Assembly (NCBI GenBank): GCA_051294375.1
Contig: CM119271.1
Coordinates: 3,255,061 to 3,319,060 of the forward strand
DNA length: 64,000 nt
From: Paraspadella gotoi
Lineage: Eukaryota > Chaetognatha
Direction: 5' to 3'
The notes under the pieces are model-generated. The model ran no database searches and was not told where the DNA came from. It worked only from the letters and a program-made list of their open reading frames with translations. Below, piece after piece: positions 43,301 to 57,151 of the stretch (the first letter of the stretch is position 1; each line of letters begins with the position of its first letter). A program made the position numbers and the translations under genes.

Positions 43301-46300
43301 GGCAAGGCGAGACACTAGGGTAACCGCGCCAGTGGCAGGCGCCGCCACTGAGGGTCAGAAGCCCCTAAAGCAAACAGTGAGATGCCCCATCTCAATGGGC
43401 ATCACAGGCAACCCGGCTGTTGCTCTAGTTTATAATTTATAATTTATAATTTATTAACGTAGTACTAGTAGACTACAGGTCCATTCCGTTAATAAAGACT
43501 TTTCCGTTTTTTCTTATTCTTTTGAAGACCAACTAATTTAGTAACGCACAGAGTAAACTCTCATACCCCGAGGGCGGGGTAGCTTGTAGATCCGAGGCAA
43601 CCCATTTTGGGGCAGCTGTTGAAAGTAGAAACAAAGGCGGGGAAAAAGACGGCCACCCTTATGACATTTTCGGGTAGGGAGGGCGTGTAATGACCGCTTG
43701 ACTCGACGTTGCTGGGATAAAATGAAAAAGAAACTAAAAATAGACTATGGGGTAATTTGGAAACAAAGGCTTTGCCAGCGTTAGGTTTATTTTCTCGTGA
43801 GTTTTTGCGATTTACTTTATCGAAATTTAAAACGAGAAAAAAAAGTTAAGAGACGAGAAAAACATAAGCCAAAAACGATAACTTTTTTTTCCTGCACTGA
43901 TAAGCAAAGACTGACTTGATCTTTTCTTTGCAATCAAAGTTCCCGCTGGTGCCGACGATAAGGCTTCGCTCGATGACGACCTTTTTGGCTACGTAGATGT
44001 TGGATAACGAAGGCGGACCGATGACCATTGCGTGGACGCCGACAGTATTGTCGATCAGGTGGGAATTAGTGATGAGCACTTCTGCCGCGGTCTAGAGGGT
44101 CATCAAATGATCAATTTAGCGACTTAAATTTTAAGTTAAAACGTAGAGAAAATTCGAAATTTGACTCGAATCCAAATTCTTATTCGTGAAGAATGAACAA
44201 CTTGGTACTAATAAACAATGCATTAAAAAATTTTCTAATCATTTTTTTTTATTTATGCTGCTGCCACAATATAATATAATTTAAATAATAATACAAAATA
44301 AAATGCAAGTCAAAATTTAAAAGATTTTTTTTTTAATTTGTATTTTTTTTTTTTTGAAAGATTTGATTTGTCAGTTACAAAGTCAAAATACAGCTTAAAA
44401 CTTGAAAAAAAATTTAAAAAACATCTGTAGAAATGATTTTTAAATAACATTAATTTTGCCTCTCAATCAGAGTTGATGATTGTCTTATTCTGGTTACTAA
44501 AAATTCCCCCATAGCAACGCGTCATGATGCTCTGCTTCTACTTGCCTAGCAACAACTATCTTAATGGTTGTAAGAAATAATTAGCTATAAAAATTGGTCC
44601 TAGTGCACAAAGATTGACACTATAGAATATCAATCCCAGTCCCTGATTAGTCAATTTTAAATTTGATAGCCAACTCTAGTTTCTGATTGGTTCACTATTA
44701 GTAAAAAAAGGGACATTTTTTGTAGTATTCTAGGGCGTTCCGTAAAAACACTGTTTGAATATTTTGTAATTTTATTTAAATAAAGTATTAATTTTCTATT
44801 CCTTTTAACTTTAGGCTGACCATTTGCTACCAAAGTTATTATCTGCAACTGTCTCACTGTCAATAAAGGTACTAAATTAAAAAGATGTCTACTTAATCCA
44901 AGGTTTTGATTATTTAATCTATAAAAATTCAAGGAATGCTCTAACCCAAACAACATCAATTTTAGATACAGTGGCACTGTCAGTGCTGAGCATTTTTTTT
45001 TTTTTTTGACCATGCATTCAAACCATTTGGCTGGCTCATTTTTCTGGCCTTGAAAAATGAACCAGCCAAATGGTTTGAATGCATGGTTTAAAAAACTCAG
45101 CACTGTATCCCAAAACGACATTTTTTTTATTCAAACTACTCTGTGTATTCGATGACATTTAACAATCTACGAAATAGAGCTTTTTTAAAAAAAAAGTTTT
45201 GAAAAAAATAATAAAAGCTAATATTTTAAGCTTAAAAATAAATTGTCATATAACTATAATTTTAAAAAATTTTTAGCCATTTTACTGAAAATTCAATTCA
45301 TTCATTCAATTTCATTCATGTTGTTATGAATGAATTGAATTTTCAATTTTGTTATGAATCAAAATTAACAAGCAAACCTTTTGGTTTGTACACTTTCTTC
45401 GTTTAGCGTTATAGAAATGATGGTGACAATTCTGTGAAGATCATCATCCAAGACTAATTGTTTACCGAATACCGATGCATAATTTTAGTTTGATTATTGT
45501 TGATTAATATCACTGTATTCCTTTTTACAGCTTTGTGAGCACCGTATTACCTATTTAATAAAAAAATACGAGTTCTGTGTCTCATTATCAATTGTCGTCC
45601 CCTGTTCTCATGTTATTAATCACAGTGGGCTCCTTTGTGGTTGACCGTACCGCCCCGTGATTAACTGACATTGTGGTCTACGCGTTAGAGGGTCTCGTGC
45701 TTCTCAAGCCCGGCAGGCGACCGCCGGCATCGCCCACAACAACCCAGCTTGCCACGAAGCAAAGGCTTAGTTGCTGCTTGGGAATTGGGACAATTTACAA
45801 TTTACAAATCAGAATTTTTTTTATGACCATTATAACAATCACCAAAATCAATTCTCATTGCTCAATTTCAATTTTCAAATATAATAGTTTATTAAATGCG
45901 AAACTAGCGTTGTACAGTACCACCTTAAATCCATTTTCATTCCGCCAACCTCAGTGGCTCAGAGGTGTGTTCTATCCACCGAGCCACTGAGGATCAAAAG
46001 CCCCTAAAGCCAACAGATTGGTTGCCCCATCCATAAAAGTTAACATGACAAGCATTTGCAATTTTCCATTAAAGAAATGGAGATTCAATAAAAAAAAATT
46101 TATAGAAAGCGATCGAACCCGTTCGTATTTTTTCTATCTTACGTTTATCCAAAATCCAATGAAGGAGTTCTTCCAGAGTCGGAACCCGTTGAGTTGAATA
46201 CAGGGCGGCACGCCTCCTCTAAGTTTCATTTTGTATCTTTGATAGAGGCTTTGGGAGACGCCGACCGCTATTGAGGTGGCATGAACGATGTTTCCGTCCC

Positions 46301-46832
46301 AGAGTCGCTCCGGTTCGCAGGATTGAGCGGAGGTTCGAATGCCAAGTTTCTGGGATCCGGCAACGGTGTTATCTTTCAAGATGATATTGTCCGCGTTGTC
46401 TGCAAAGAATTAAATAAAAACAAAATTAGATAATAATCATGGAAATTAGGAAATTACTTGCATCACTATTTTCTTTTTTTTTATAAAAGAATATATCTTT
46501 CTAATTTTAATTAAAATACATTATCAAATTAAACGTTATTAAATAATCTAAATTATAAATAACGCATAAAGCCAACCCACAAGATTGGTTCAAAGCCGCT
46601 CCATAGCTGCTAGAAAGGGTTAAAGAAGTTATGGATATACTTCTTCAGTCCACTTAGCGCCTTATCCACAACACAACCACACCCACTATATTGATCGTAT
46701 AAAACAAAATGACCATAAACACAACCACCATTACAACTAACACCAAAATCATAGTCGTTCAAAATCTTTGACTTTCTTGGAAATAATTACATACTGTCCT
46801 TTCTCAAATCTGTGTTGGAAAACTTTGCCCTT

Positions 46833-46888
<56 letters not shown>

Positions 46889-49800
46889 TGTCTTCTTTAT
46901 GCACAAATTTGAAATATAATTCACAAGTCTTTCAACGCTGATGAAGGCTTGTAATCAAAGCCGAAACACGTCCGTTTCTAAACTGAAATAAAACAAATCG
47001 TTGTCACAAACAAATCAAACTTTTTTCCTTCAAATTCCTAATTCTACGAAACGAAAGGATTACACAATAATTTTAATGCTGAAAACATTATAATTTTTAT
47101 CAACATGCATCATAAGTCATATTCTATTTTTTTTACAAGAACTCAAGGAATCAAGGACAGACATAATAGAATTTGAATATATAGTATAAAGTATATTCGA
47201 TTTTATGATAGTAATAGTAGTTTTTTAGACCTTAATGAAAGAGAAATAATTTCGTAAGAGGTTTTATGTGCACTGTGCAGTTTTTAGTCGGATCTGCTCA
47301 TCATCCTGACTCTATAATCCACTTTGTTGGTCCGTCGGTTCACCCCCTTAATCTTGTCGGGCATTAACTTATATCATGTCAGAACATCGAATTATGATAA
47401 ATTATGTAAAAAAAATTATGTCCGTCCGTTCGTCCGTCTGTCAGTCAGTCCGTCCCACATTAGCAAAAAACTCTAATTACTCATGATTGGATGGATTGAA
47501 ATGAAATTTTGTGTGTGGGTAGAGAAGAGTGTGATTGAGATGGATAAGAAGTTTCGATGGAATCGTGCGAGTGGAAATGAGTTAAAATGGAAAAAACAAA
47601 AAATATAGTTGTCTATTGCCAATTACTCATAAGTGGATGGGGCGAATGACTTGAAATTTTGCATGTGGGTAGGAAAGTGTGTGTTTAAGCTTGAAATAAA
47701 GTTTCGGTGAAATCGTCTGAGTGGAATTGAGTTTAAATGGAAAAAACAATAAAACTTGTTTCATTAATTGATTAATGATTGTTTCTTTTTCTTTTTATAT
47801 TAAATGTAAATGCAAGATGTATTAATCAATAATTCATTAATCAGTCAATTAATCAATCAATTAATTATTTAATCAAACAATTTATTTATCGACTAATAAA
47901 TTATTCAATTAATTTATCAATTAATTAATTATTTAAACCATTTGAACCATCTAATAAGTCAATCGTTATTGGCATTATTGTCGTCATCGCCATCATTTTC
48001 GTCATTGCTAGTTCGACCTAAAAACAAACATTTCAGTCTTTTTTTTTTTTTGCAAAGACATAATTCTTAACAATATTTTCAGAATTCAATTCTTCGGAAT
48101 AATTAGTAATTATTTTAAAATTTGTTTGTTAATTTTTACAGAATAAATTATTGATTATTACCGTAACGTTCATTTTTAAAATTTAGTAAAAACAATTTTT
48201 ACTATTTTTTATCTCTCTCTCAAAAACCTCCACCCACGGTCCCACAACAATACTCATAATAACCTAAACAACTTTAACAAAATACCAAAACCATTATATC
48301 AACTACAAGCATAACGACACAATGACCACAACTACCATAGCTAATGTTGTCAACAGTGTCAACCATCATGGCATTGTGGACACAAATAACTTGTTGCGTC
48401 CACATCAAATCAATTTAACTCGAGGATCTTTCATATGGTAAATATAAAGACTAAGATTAAGATAGTAACATTAACAACGAACCTATTTCAATGGCGGCCT
48501 CCATCTTTTTATTTTTGTCAACAACTTTGTTCAAAGTAATACTTCGGAAAATCGGCTCCCAATAATTCCCGATGACGAGGTTGGACGAAACTTCGTTGCT
48601 ACTCGAATCGACAACAATGGCCGATCCTACGGTCCGGTGCATGACATTACCCACAACCTTTAAAAAGTTGGAGCTAAAAACACCGATGGCGATGGAGAAT
48701 CCCGAATGGAAGGAGCACCCGGTTACTGAGGAAGTTTTCTGAAAAAGATCAACATCCACGAAAGCCAGCGAGTAGCGGGGATCGTCCTTATCTGTCCATC
48801 CCAATTGTCCAGTCTGGTCAAATTCGACGTATGAAAAGACGCCGGACCCAATAAATTTCGAATGACGGGAAACCAAGACCCGAGCTCCGAAATTTCTTTC
48901 TTCCTTAATCGAATCTCTGACTTCACCCTTGATGCGAATGTTTCGATTTAAAAGGCCCACTTCAGCTCTCAGAAAATAGTCGATACCACCAGCCGTATGC
49001 GACTCTCCGAGATGCTTGTAATTGAGACTATCCTTTAGCGTAATCTTGTTAATAGAAAGATCGATAGCGACGATAATAGTTCTCTCATCGGCCATTGGGT
49101 CGTAAGAAGTAGAGGATATGACGATTTCGTCTCCGGGGCCCCAATCCACAGCGTCCCTTACATATATCTCGTTGCTTCCCACATCCGCCGTTTTAACCAA
49201 AGCCGTCCGTGTGAAATTGCGCGGTTTACCATAGAATAAACATTCTTGGAAGCAGACCAACGCTTTACTCAATATTTTATCAGTATAATTCAGGGCAGGA
49301 GTGTATATATTACCAGTTAGAATAATTGTAAGTAACCCTTGAAACGGTTTTTCTGGGGTGCCGGCGACAATTCTGCCCAAGACCAAAATGGCTCGAGCTT
49401 TAATAACGATTTCTTCGAATCTTCCAGATTCAATTTCTAGGACACCACCTGCACGTATCCACAATTCTCCAACTTCAAAACGTGGTAAGTCAAGGACAAC
49501 CCAGTTATGGCTAACAATTTCAGCTATTTCATTTTCTGTGGGAATCGCCTTTCCAGGCCAAGTCTCAGAATCGCTCGCTCTTTGAAAAACGTCAGGCCGG
49601 TCATCTGGCATGTCTATAGGTTTTTCCTCTGGCACTATGCATTCTGGATAAAAACAACGATATACTTGAAGAATGATGTTTTTGTTGCGGTCAAATTGGG
49701 GAGCAGGATCAGGTTGACCAAGATAGTCAAATGCTGCAACCTTATAGGAGAAAACGTTGTAATTGTAATCAAAATAAAAGTCTCCATGGACGTTAATAGA

Positions 49801-52800
49801 ACTTAATGGATCTGGAGAAGGTTCTTCTATTTCGTCATCAAGTAAATGGGCACGATCAATTCTTTGAGCTAATTGATGCTTTATTATCAGAAATTCATTC
49901 GATCTGAAATCGTAAAAAGTTCCAGAGTATGAAATATTTGTGAATTGCTCTGAGTCAACAAACTCCATTACGTATGTTTCTCCTTCAACTAACGTCACCA
50001 TCCATCCAAACTTATGCGTGAGTCTTTTTTCTCTAAATGGAACACGGGTACTTCCATATTTATTAGTAAATATAACATCTCGAAATTCTAAAGAAGTTGG
50101 TGAAGGTTTATTAAAAGAGAAACGATGAAACTTTAAGTTTCGGCATTTCATAGCAGGGAATCCCAAAGAGAATTCGGGACTCTCCTGGCATTTGTCCGGC
50201 GGTAAGGCGTCATTCTTTGTAACGATTTTTGCAAAATCTTGTTCCTGTTCAATTCCGAAGTAAGGTGTATTAGTCAGTGAACCATCCAAGTCAATGAAAA
50301 CACCGTCGTGATCCCATCGGAATGCTGCTTTGTTAGGCGAGTTATTATATGTTATGTCTTTGAAGTGATATGGATAACCACCACATTTAAAGCCACATTT
50401 TCCATCTATTTTAGTAATTCCTAAGCACGCACAATTTGATCTTTCAAAATTTATAAACTCAACCTTATCTATTGTAAGACCTGCACTGAAAGGCAAAACT
50501 AAGCCACGATGCGTACATTCATCCGGTCCCTCTTCAGCAGTATGACCGACAACAATACTATCTTGCAACTTCGCTCCGTTATCGCCCCAGGGTGGGTTTT
50601 GTACAATCAATTTCCATTCGACTGCAGCTTTCTCATTTGATACAGATATTACGTCTACCAACTGTATCGCTCCCGTATTCACAAGTTCCAATCCCTTTTC
50701 GTTATGCCACGTACGAATGCCCTTAAAGATAGTGGGTGCGTTTACTTCAGAATCACATTTTGACCCGATCTTAGGATATAATTCGGGAAATACCCAAAGT
50801 GCAAACCATCCATTAGAATGGGCAGTATTATTACTAAATTCTCCGATTTCTACGTGTCGGCAGCAAACAGTTTCGTCGTGGGAAGGACCTTCAGGATGCG
50901 ACAGCATTCTGTACCAAAAACCGAAATGAGTACCACCCGCTGCATGATTATAACGAATAGTATTATTTGCATTAGTTACCCAAAATGCTGCAGGAGTGAT
51001 GTCATCATTTCTCAAAGAGTTGCTCATTCTTACAAAAACAGCCAGGTTGCGCTCAAAAGTGTTTCCATGTTCTATACCGTCTTCTAAGAAAAATGCTCCT
51101 CCCATTATATTATACACAACTGTAAGTTCTACAAGAACTTCATGAGTTCCATGGATATTAACAGCTCGATTAAATGATTTGTGAATCGCACAACCACGTA
51201 CGTATGAATTCTTCATGTATCCGTTTATGTGAAAATGGATGGGATATCGACCCAATCTGAACGCTTGACCTACGTAATTCAGCTCTATATATTCAAATAT
51301 AGCTTGAACCCAATTCTTGCTTTTCTCGGGAGCATGAATCATTATGTGCGCTCCAAATTCATCTGTTCCAACTTCATCCCCGAATCTTCCCTGAAAACAA
51401 GTCTGAGTAGCAAACTCTCCAGTATTAAAACCTTTTTCACACGCTTTTATTTCGGTGTGCCAATCTTTATTGTTGTAGCCTTCGATAAGTATGTTTCGAG
51501 TCAACAATCCAACTTCTGCTCTTTTCTCCAGAATTTTGTCTCCAAAATTTATTGTTATTCCAAGATGTTGATATTCCAAAGCTTTATCTAGTTTTAGACG
51601 ACGTCCACCGTCCAAAACCATCGTGATCACACGCTCCTCGCTCTCTCGCTGGCTATGACGTTTTCCAGTCGTAGCTATGACAATGTGATCATTTATTTTC
51701 CAGTCAACCGCTTGAACAAGAACAATCTCATCGCTTCCTGACATTGCAGTTTCATTCAGTAAAGTCCAAGTTGGATTACATGGACAGCCAAAAAAACCGA
51801 TCGTGCCATTTCTTAATGCTATCATCTTGCTCCCGTATACGGGTAGCTCTTTGGACAATGCATGTCCATGAAGAGTTATTCTTGCTTTATGAGTGAAGCA
51901 TTGCTCTTTGCTTCCAATGAAAAAGTTTCCGCCGTGAGTGATGAGAATATATTCTGCTTGCAGCCATATATCTTTCTCATCGAACAATAGAGTCCCCCCT
52001 TTGATAAGAAGCACTCTCACTCTCACGTCAATGTCTAGCATAAGGGTCTCTCCTTCCGGAACAACGACCAAAGTTTCCGCATCTGGAAAGCTCTTTTTGC
52101 CCCAAGTGTATGGAGACGACCAGACGTCTATATAGTGGTAAATAAATTCTTGCGTCTGAATCGCTTCGCCTTTGCCGTAGATTACCACTTGAATTTCAAC
52201 TTTCGCCGAGGGTCTTCTTGCTCCTGTCCTGCATATAATGGTTGTTAAGTTGCACTCAGAAACTACGCAGGTAACGCCTCCTACCAAGACGTCGATATCT
52301 ATACAATTATCGGACAATCCTCTGCCAATCATCGTCAATTCTGTACCGCCGGCCGTTCCTCCTCTAAGATGCGACACGCCAGAAATGACGGGGGTCAAGT
52401 CTGATTTGTAGGTGAAGGCTCCGTGCAACGTTGACTCAGCATCCCCGCTTTTTATCGTCACGTCACAAACTTGAACTGTGTCATTTTCAAAGTCGGTATA
52501 AGGAGACGTATCGCATTCGATGGCTGTCGCGTTGCTCTTTTCCCAGTCGATCTTACACGTTTGATTACAAATGCATACCTCTGTTTTGTTAATAGCAAAA
52601 CCAGAGGCGGATACTGTAAGTCGAGACCCGCCCCCCATTCCGCCCTCATGGTTACTGACGCTTTTAATTTTTAGTTCAAAATCGAACGTGGAACCGTTGA
52701 CATCTGCTTCTCCGAGACATGTGACAATAGATAAATGATACAAGCCGGGACCTTCGGAAGGATCGGACAGCGTGCAATTAATTGTTGTCGCATCCTCGGA

Positions 52801-55800
52801 TATTTGAACGTCCGTACACGGGGTTTTAGTAGTATCATTCTCTTTAATAAAATTAACTTCGATTTTGCAGCTGGCATTCAAAAAGTTTCCCGTAATGGTT
52901 ATCTTTGTTCCCGCGCCTCCCGATGACGGCGAGGTCGAATTAACCACGGGAGTTCTAGCATCAGAAAACTCGTATTGGTTTGTTGCAATTTGGGAGGCGG
53001 CTCTTGGCGAAGAAACCTCTATCTGGACGACAGTATCATCTGGCACATTTAAATCCGGAACAACACAGCGTATTTGATTAGAGGTAACTTCGGTGATGAT
53101 ACAAGTCACGCGGGAACTGAAGAAAAAGTGATAATTTTTTTTATGAAAATTGCAAAATTACTTGTTTCACTATTCTAAATCTTAGATTTTATAATATTCA
53201 TTAAAATTATGAAATAGTAAGTACTAAGTAGTTACAACTAAAAATTAAATTTTTCCGTAAAGTAAGGTAAAAAAAGAAGATGAAAAAGCAGTGTTGAAAA
53301 TGTTAAGAAAAAATTATTGTACAAAAAATTTTAATATATTATAATTGCATAATTGTACATATACATGCATGTTTTATCTTTTCATAATGGAGAGAATTGC
53401 ACAACAGAAACAACACTGATAAAGCGATGACGGCTTAGCAATTAAGTCGAAATCTTAGGAAAAAAAATTGTTTGATTTGCAAATTTTCCTCTATTATGAA
53501 AATATACTCTTATGGAACAATTCTTTTGCTCTGTGCGAAAATATTTTAAAAGAGAGTAAAAGTGAAAGAAGTAATAGTACAAAAAAATTTTTGCTAAACT
53601 TTTATTTTGTTAACTTTATCAAGAACACTTATATAACAATAACAAAACTTCAAGAAGCACCAAGTAGGAGATGTTGCGCCGAATTACAAAAAAAATATCT
53701 TCACGGGTATGCATGCATGATTCAAACAACTAAATGAGTAGATCACTACCTTAAAATTGTAAAAAGTTTTACAGATTTGGTCTTGAGAGAGAGAGAGACA
53801 AAAAGGTTTTCAACAAAGAATTAAGAAAAAAAAACAGTGATAAAGTAAGAACTTTACTATCCGAATTTCAATTTTTTGTTGGAAACCTTTCTCTTTTCCT
53901 TATCTCAAAGCTAAATCAGTAATTTTTTTTATAATTTTAAAGTAATATTCTAGTTGTTCTGTTGATTGAGTGTTATATGAACGTCGCATTTATTTGATAT
54001 ATATTTGAATTTTAAATTGATCACGTGACTGCAGTATGAAGTATGAAATGTAAGCAAATCAAGCATTTCATAATCTATTACCTTACTATAAAATATTAAC
54101 TTAATTCATTTAAAATTTAAGTGGGACAGACTGACAAAAAAGGGGTCTTAAATAGAGTTGCTTCGCAACTACTCGCGGGGCCTAAAAAAAAACATTAGGA
54201 AACATTGTCACTAACCTTGATCTCCTTCGACCGAAGTTAAGCTCAACTATAGTTTCCGAATCAAATCCGCTCCCGACGAAAGAAATAACAGTTCCTCCCA
54301 AAAGGCTACCGGACTGTGGTTCAACTCTTCGCACGACTAAATCGCTCGCGAAGCTTTTCCCGTCTTCGTTTTTCCCATCACCCAAGTCTGGAATAGTCAA
54401 GCGAACCACGTCACTTCCGGCGGGAACGTTCTCAACCAAGCAGACGATCGTGTCGTTCGTAATTACGAACGCGGGTTGGCAGGGGTGAGCTCCGATCCAA
54501 ACGAAAACCGGATCAGAGTCGAAGTTCTTCCCGGCGATGGTGAGATTAAAACTTTCACCCGAGAAAGAGTAGTTGCTGAGACCGAGAATCGTGGGTGTTT
54601 TGGCCAGACTGTAATTATATTTGCATTGGGTGGAAGCGTTGGCGCAATTGGCATCAAAGTCATTGACCTTCAGTTCAACGAGCGCTTCCCGTTCACTATT
54701 AATTTTGGGCGTGACGAATCGCAGCGAGGTGTAACTTTGTTCCTCGATAGTCGCTGAAACTCCATCGACTACAACCAAAGTATCGTCTTCCACGAACCCA
54801 TGCCCGTAAAGAGTCACTTTAGCGTTTCCCATTACGGAGCCTTCGCTCAAACTCAACCAATCAATAACGGGCAGAAGCACGAATGATCTCAGCTCTACCG
54901 ACTTGGCCGCCTTCAAGGCGTAGCCCGTGTTGTTGTGATTAACCTCGACCTCCAAGTAGGAGCCGATCGGAGGTCCTTCCGAGTCGAGATGACACGTAAT
55001 TACTGTCTCGTTTACGGTTACAACGGTGCAGTCGTATCCTCCGAAGGTGACGGAAATTTTCGAAGGAGAATCTTGAAAACCGGTGCCGGCGATCGTGATA
55101 AGCTGGTGGTAATTTCCCTGTCTGGGACTGACGGAGTGCACTACGGGAGTTGAGAGCGGAGAGAGGGTAAACTGAAGATACTCCGGTACCGTCGCATTTC
55201 CTAATGCGCAGGCGTAATCTTTGAAAGAGGGAGAGTCGGGGGAAGCGAAAATCGCCTCGATTCCATCGGCAATCAAACTCACTGCGACCGACCTTACCGT
55301 CAAATTCTTAACCTTGACGACTCCGTCCATTTGGGGCAATTCTGTTCCGGAAGAAAATTTATAGGCGCCCGCTTGGCCCATTTTTGCCCTAAATACGTCG
55401 CTCACCCGCGGCCTAAGGCTGTCAAAGGAGCCGTCCCCGTTTTCAGGGTCATCTACGTCATAACTCGGAACGGAAAAAATTTGGATCCGTTTGTTGATGC
55501 CGCTCCATCTCCACTCAACCTCATCGCCGGCGAAAACCTCTAGCGAGACTGGTTTCCAGTCAGACTCGTCGTTAATAAACTCGTGCCTCGATGACGATGA
55601 CCTTGTGATTGCCGTGATTTTGTTCCGAGTACAATCTTTCAAATCAGCAAGTGTATCCCCGATCCTAAGTTCGAGAGAGCTGCAGTTTACGGGAAACCCA
55701 GAACCATGAATTTCGACGGTTGTCCCGCCAAAAAAAGACCCCGTGTCGGGCGAGATGGATGAAACTGCGAAATCGTAGTTGACGGTAGAGACGTTATAAG

Positions 55801-57111
55801 TCGAAATATCCGCGTAGCCTTGCGCCTCGCTGATGAGCACGAACAGTTGGTAACATCCCGTCCTTAACTTCGGCAGTTTCACCTCCACGAGCGTGTCATT
55901 CCACGAAACTATTTCGGCCGATACGTCGCCGATTTTGACGGAATCGTTGGACGGGGCGTTCGATCCGAGATTATCACCGCGAATCGAAATTATCTCTCCT
56001 CCTAAAGCTTGAAAAGGACCCAATGGAGTAAATTCGTAGATCTTGGGAGTGAGTGTGTTTGTGTAAGAAAACTGAAGGAGAGGAGAAGGAATAATTTCCG
56101 ATGAATTTTCGTGATTTTCGGCCGAAATGCTCACGTTGGCCAAGAAGTCGTGAGGAAAATCAGGAGTCCAACATTTGATCGTCGTATAATTGACATAATG
56201 GACGTCACACGATTTCCCACTGAAATGCACCAAAACGTGACTGGGGAAACCAAAGCCTGATATAACTACTGCCTGTCCACCGCCCGTGCTCCCAATTGTT
56301 GGCGCCAAATGAAGGGCTTCGGATTCGTAAGTGAAATTGTTATTAGGGGGGACGTGTATCGCTTCGCCGATGCCATAGACGAAGACTCTGACGGGGAAAG
56401 GTCCGCCGAATCCTTCCCCGACGAGGCAGGTCACCCTCGAGTCGTTCGACTTTTCCGGCAGAACCACGCAGGCAATGCCGTTAATCTCCACGCCCATTTT
56501 GGAAGCATTGGCGTCAAAACGGCGTCCCGTCACGACGAGCTCTGTGCTGCTGTTCCCGCGATCCGGTGTCAACGAGTCGACGATGGGTGTGATCGATTCG
56601 TCGTAGCGGAAACCGCAGTCGCCATCCTCGATGCAAGAGGAAACGATTTCGTTGGCGAAAACTTGCACCTGGGGGACCTCGTGCACGGTTCGAGTCAACT
56701 CATTGGGCAAGAAATGGTAGTAGATGCTGCCCACAGTTTGCGGCTTGGACTCGACCGACGCATCGTAACCCGTCACCGCCATAGAGTTAGTAATATTGAC
56801 GTGGGCCTTCTCGCCTCCGCTGTCGAAGCTAATTCTCAGGCGTTTCTCGGCGCAGACTGGCATCCCCGTCACGCTTTCAAGCGTGACCGTCACTTTGCCT
56901 GTGTCCGCTTCCACAAGTAACCTATGAAACAGTGGTTCGGGAAAAAGAAAAATATTTTTAGTTGTTGAGACAATACATTGTGAAAAGTCGATTGACAAAA
57001 AGGGAAGGAAGGAAGGAAGGAAGAAGGAGGAAGGAAGGAAGGAAGGAAGGAAGGAAGAAGGAAGGAAGGAGGAAGAAGGAAGGAAGGAAGAAGGAAGGAA
57101 GGAAGGAAGGA

Positions 57112-57151
<40 letters not shown>

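Noticed and set aside
44657-45121. 154-codon minus-strand open frame
   Set aside because: It spans the long foldback, has no splice or homology support and lies in an intron.
45673-45990. 105-codon plus-strand frame
   Set aside because: Runs into a family 3 repeat; no recognisable domain or splice context.
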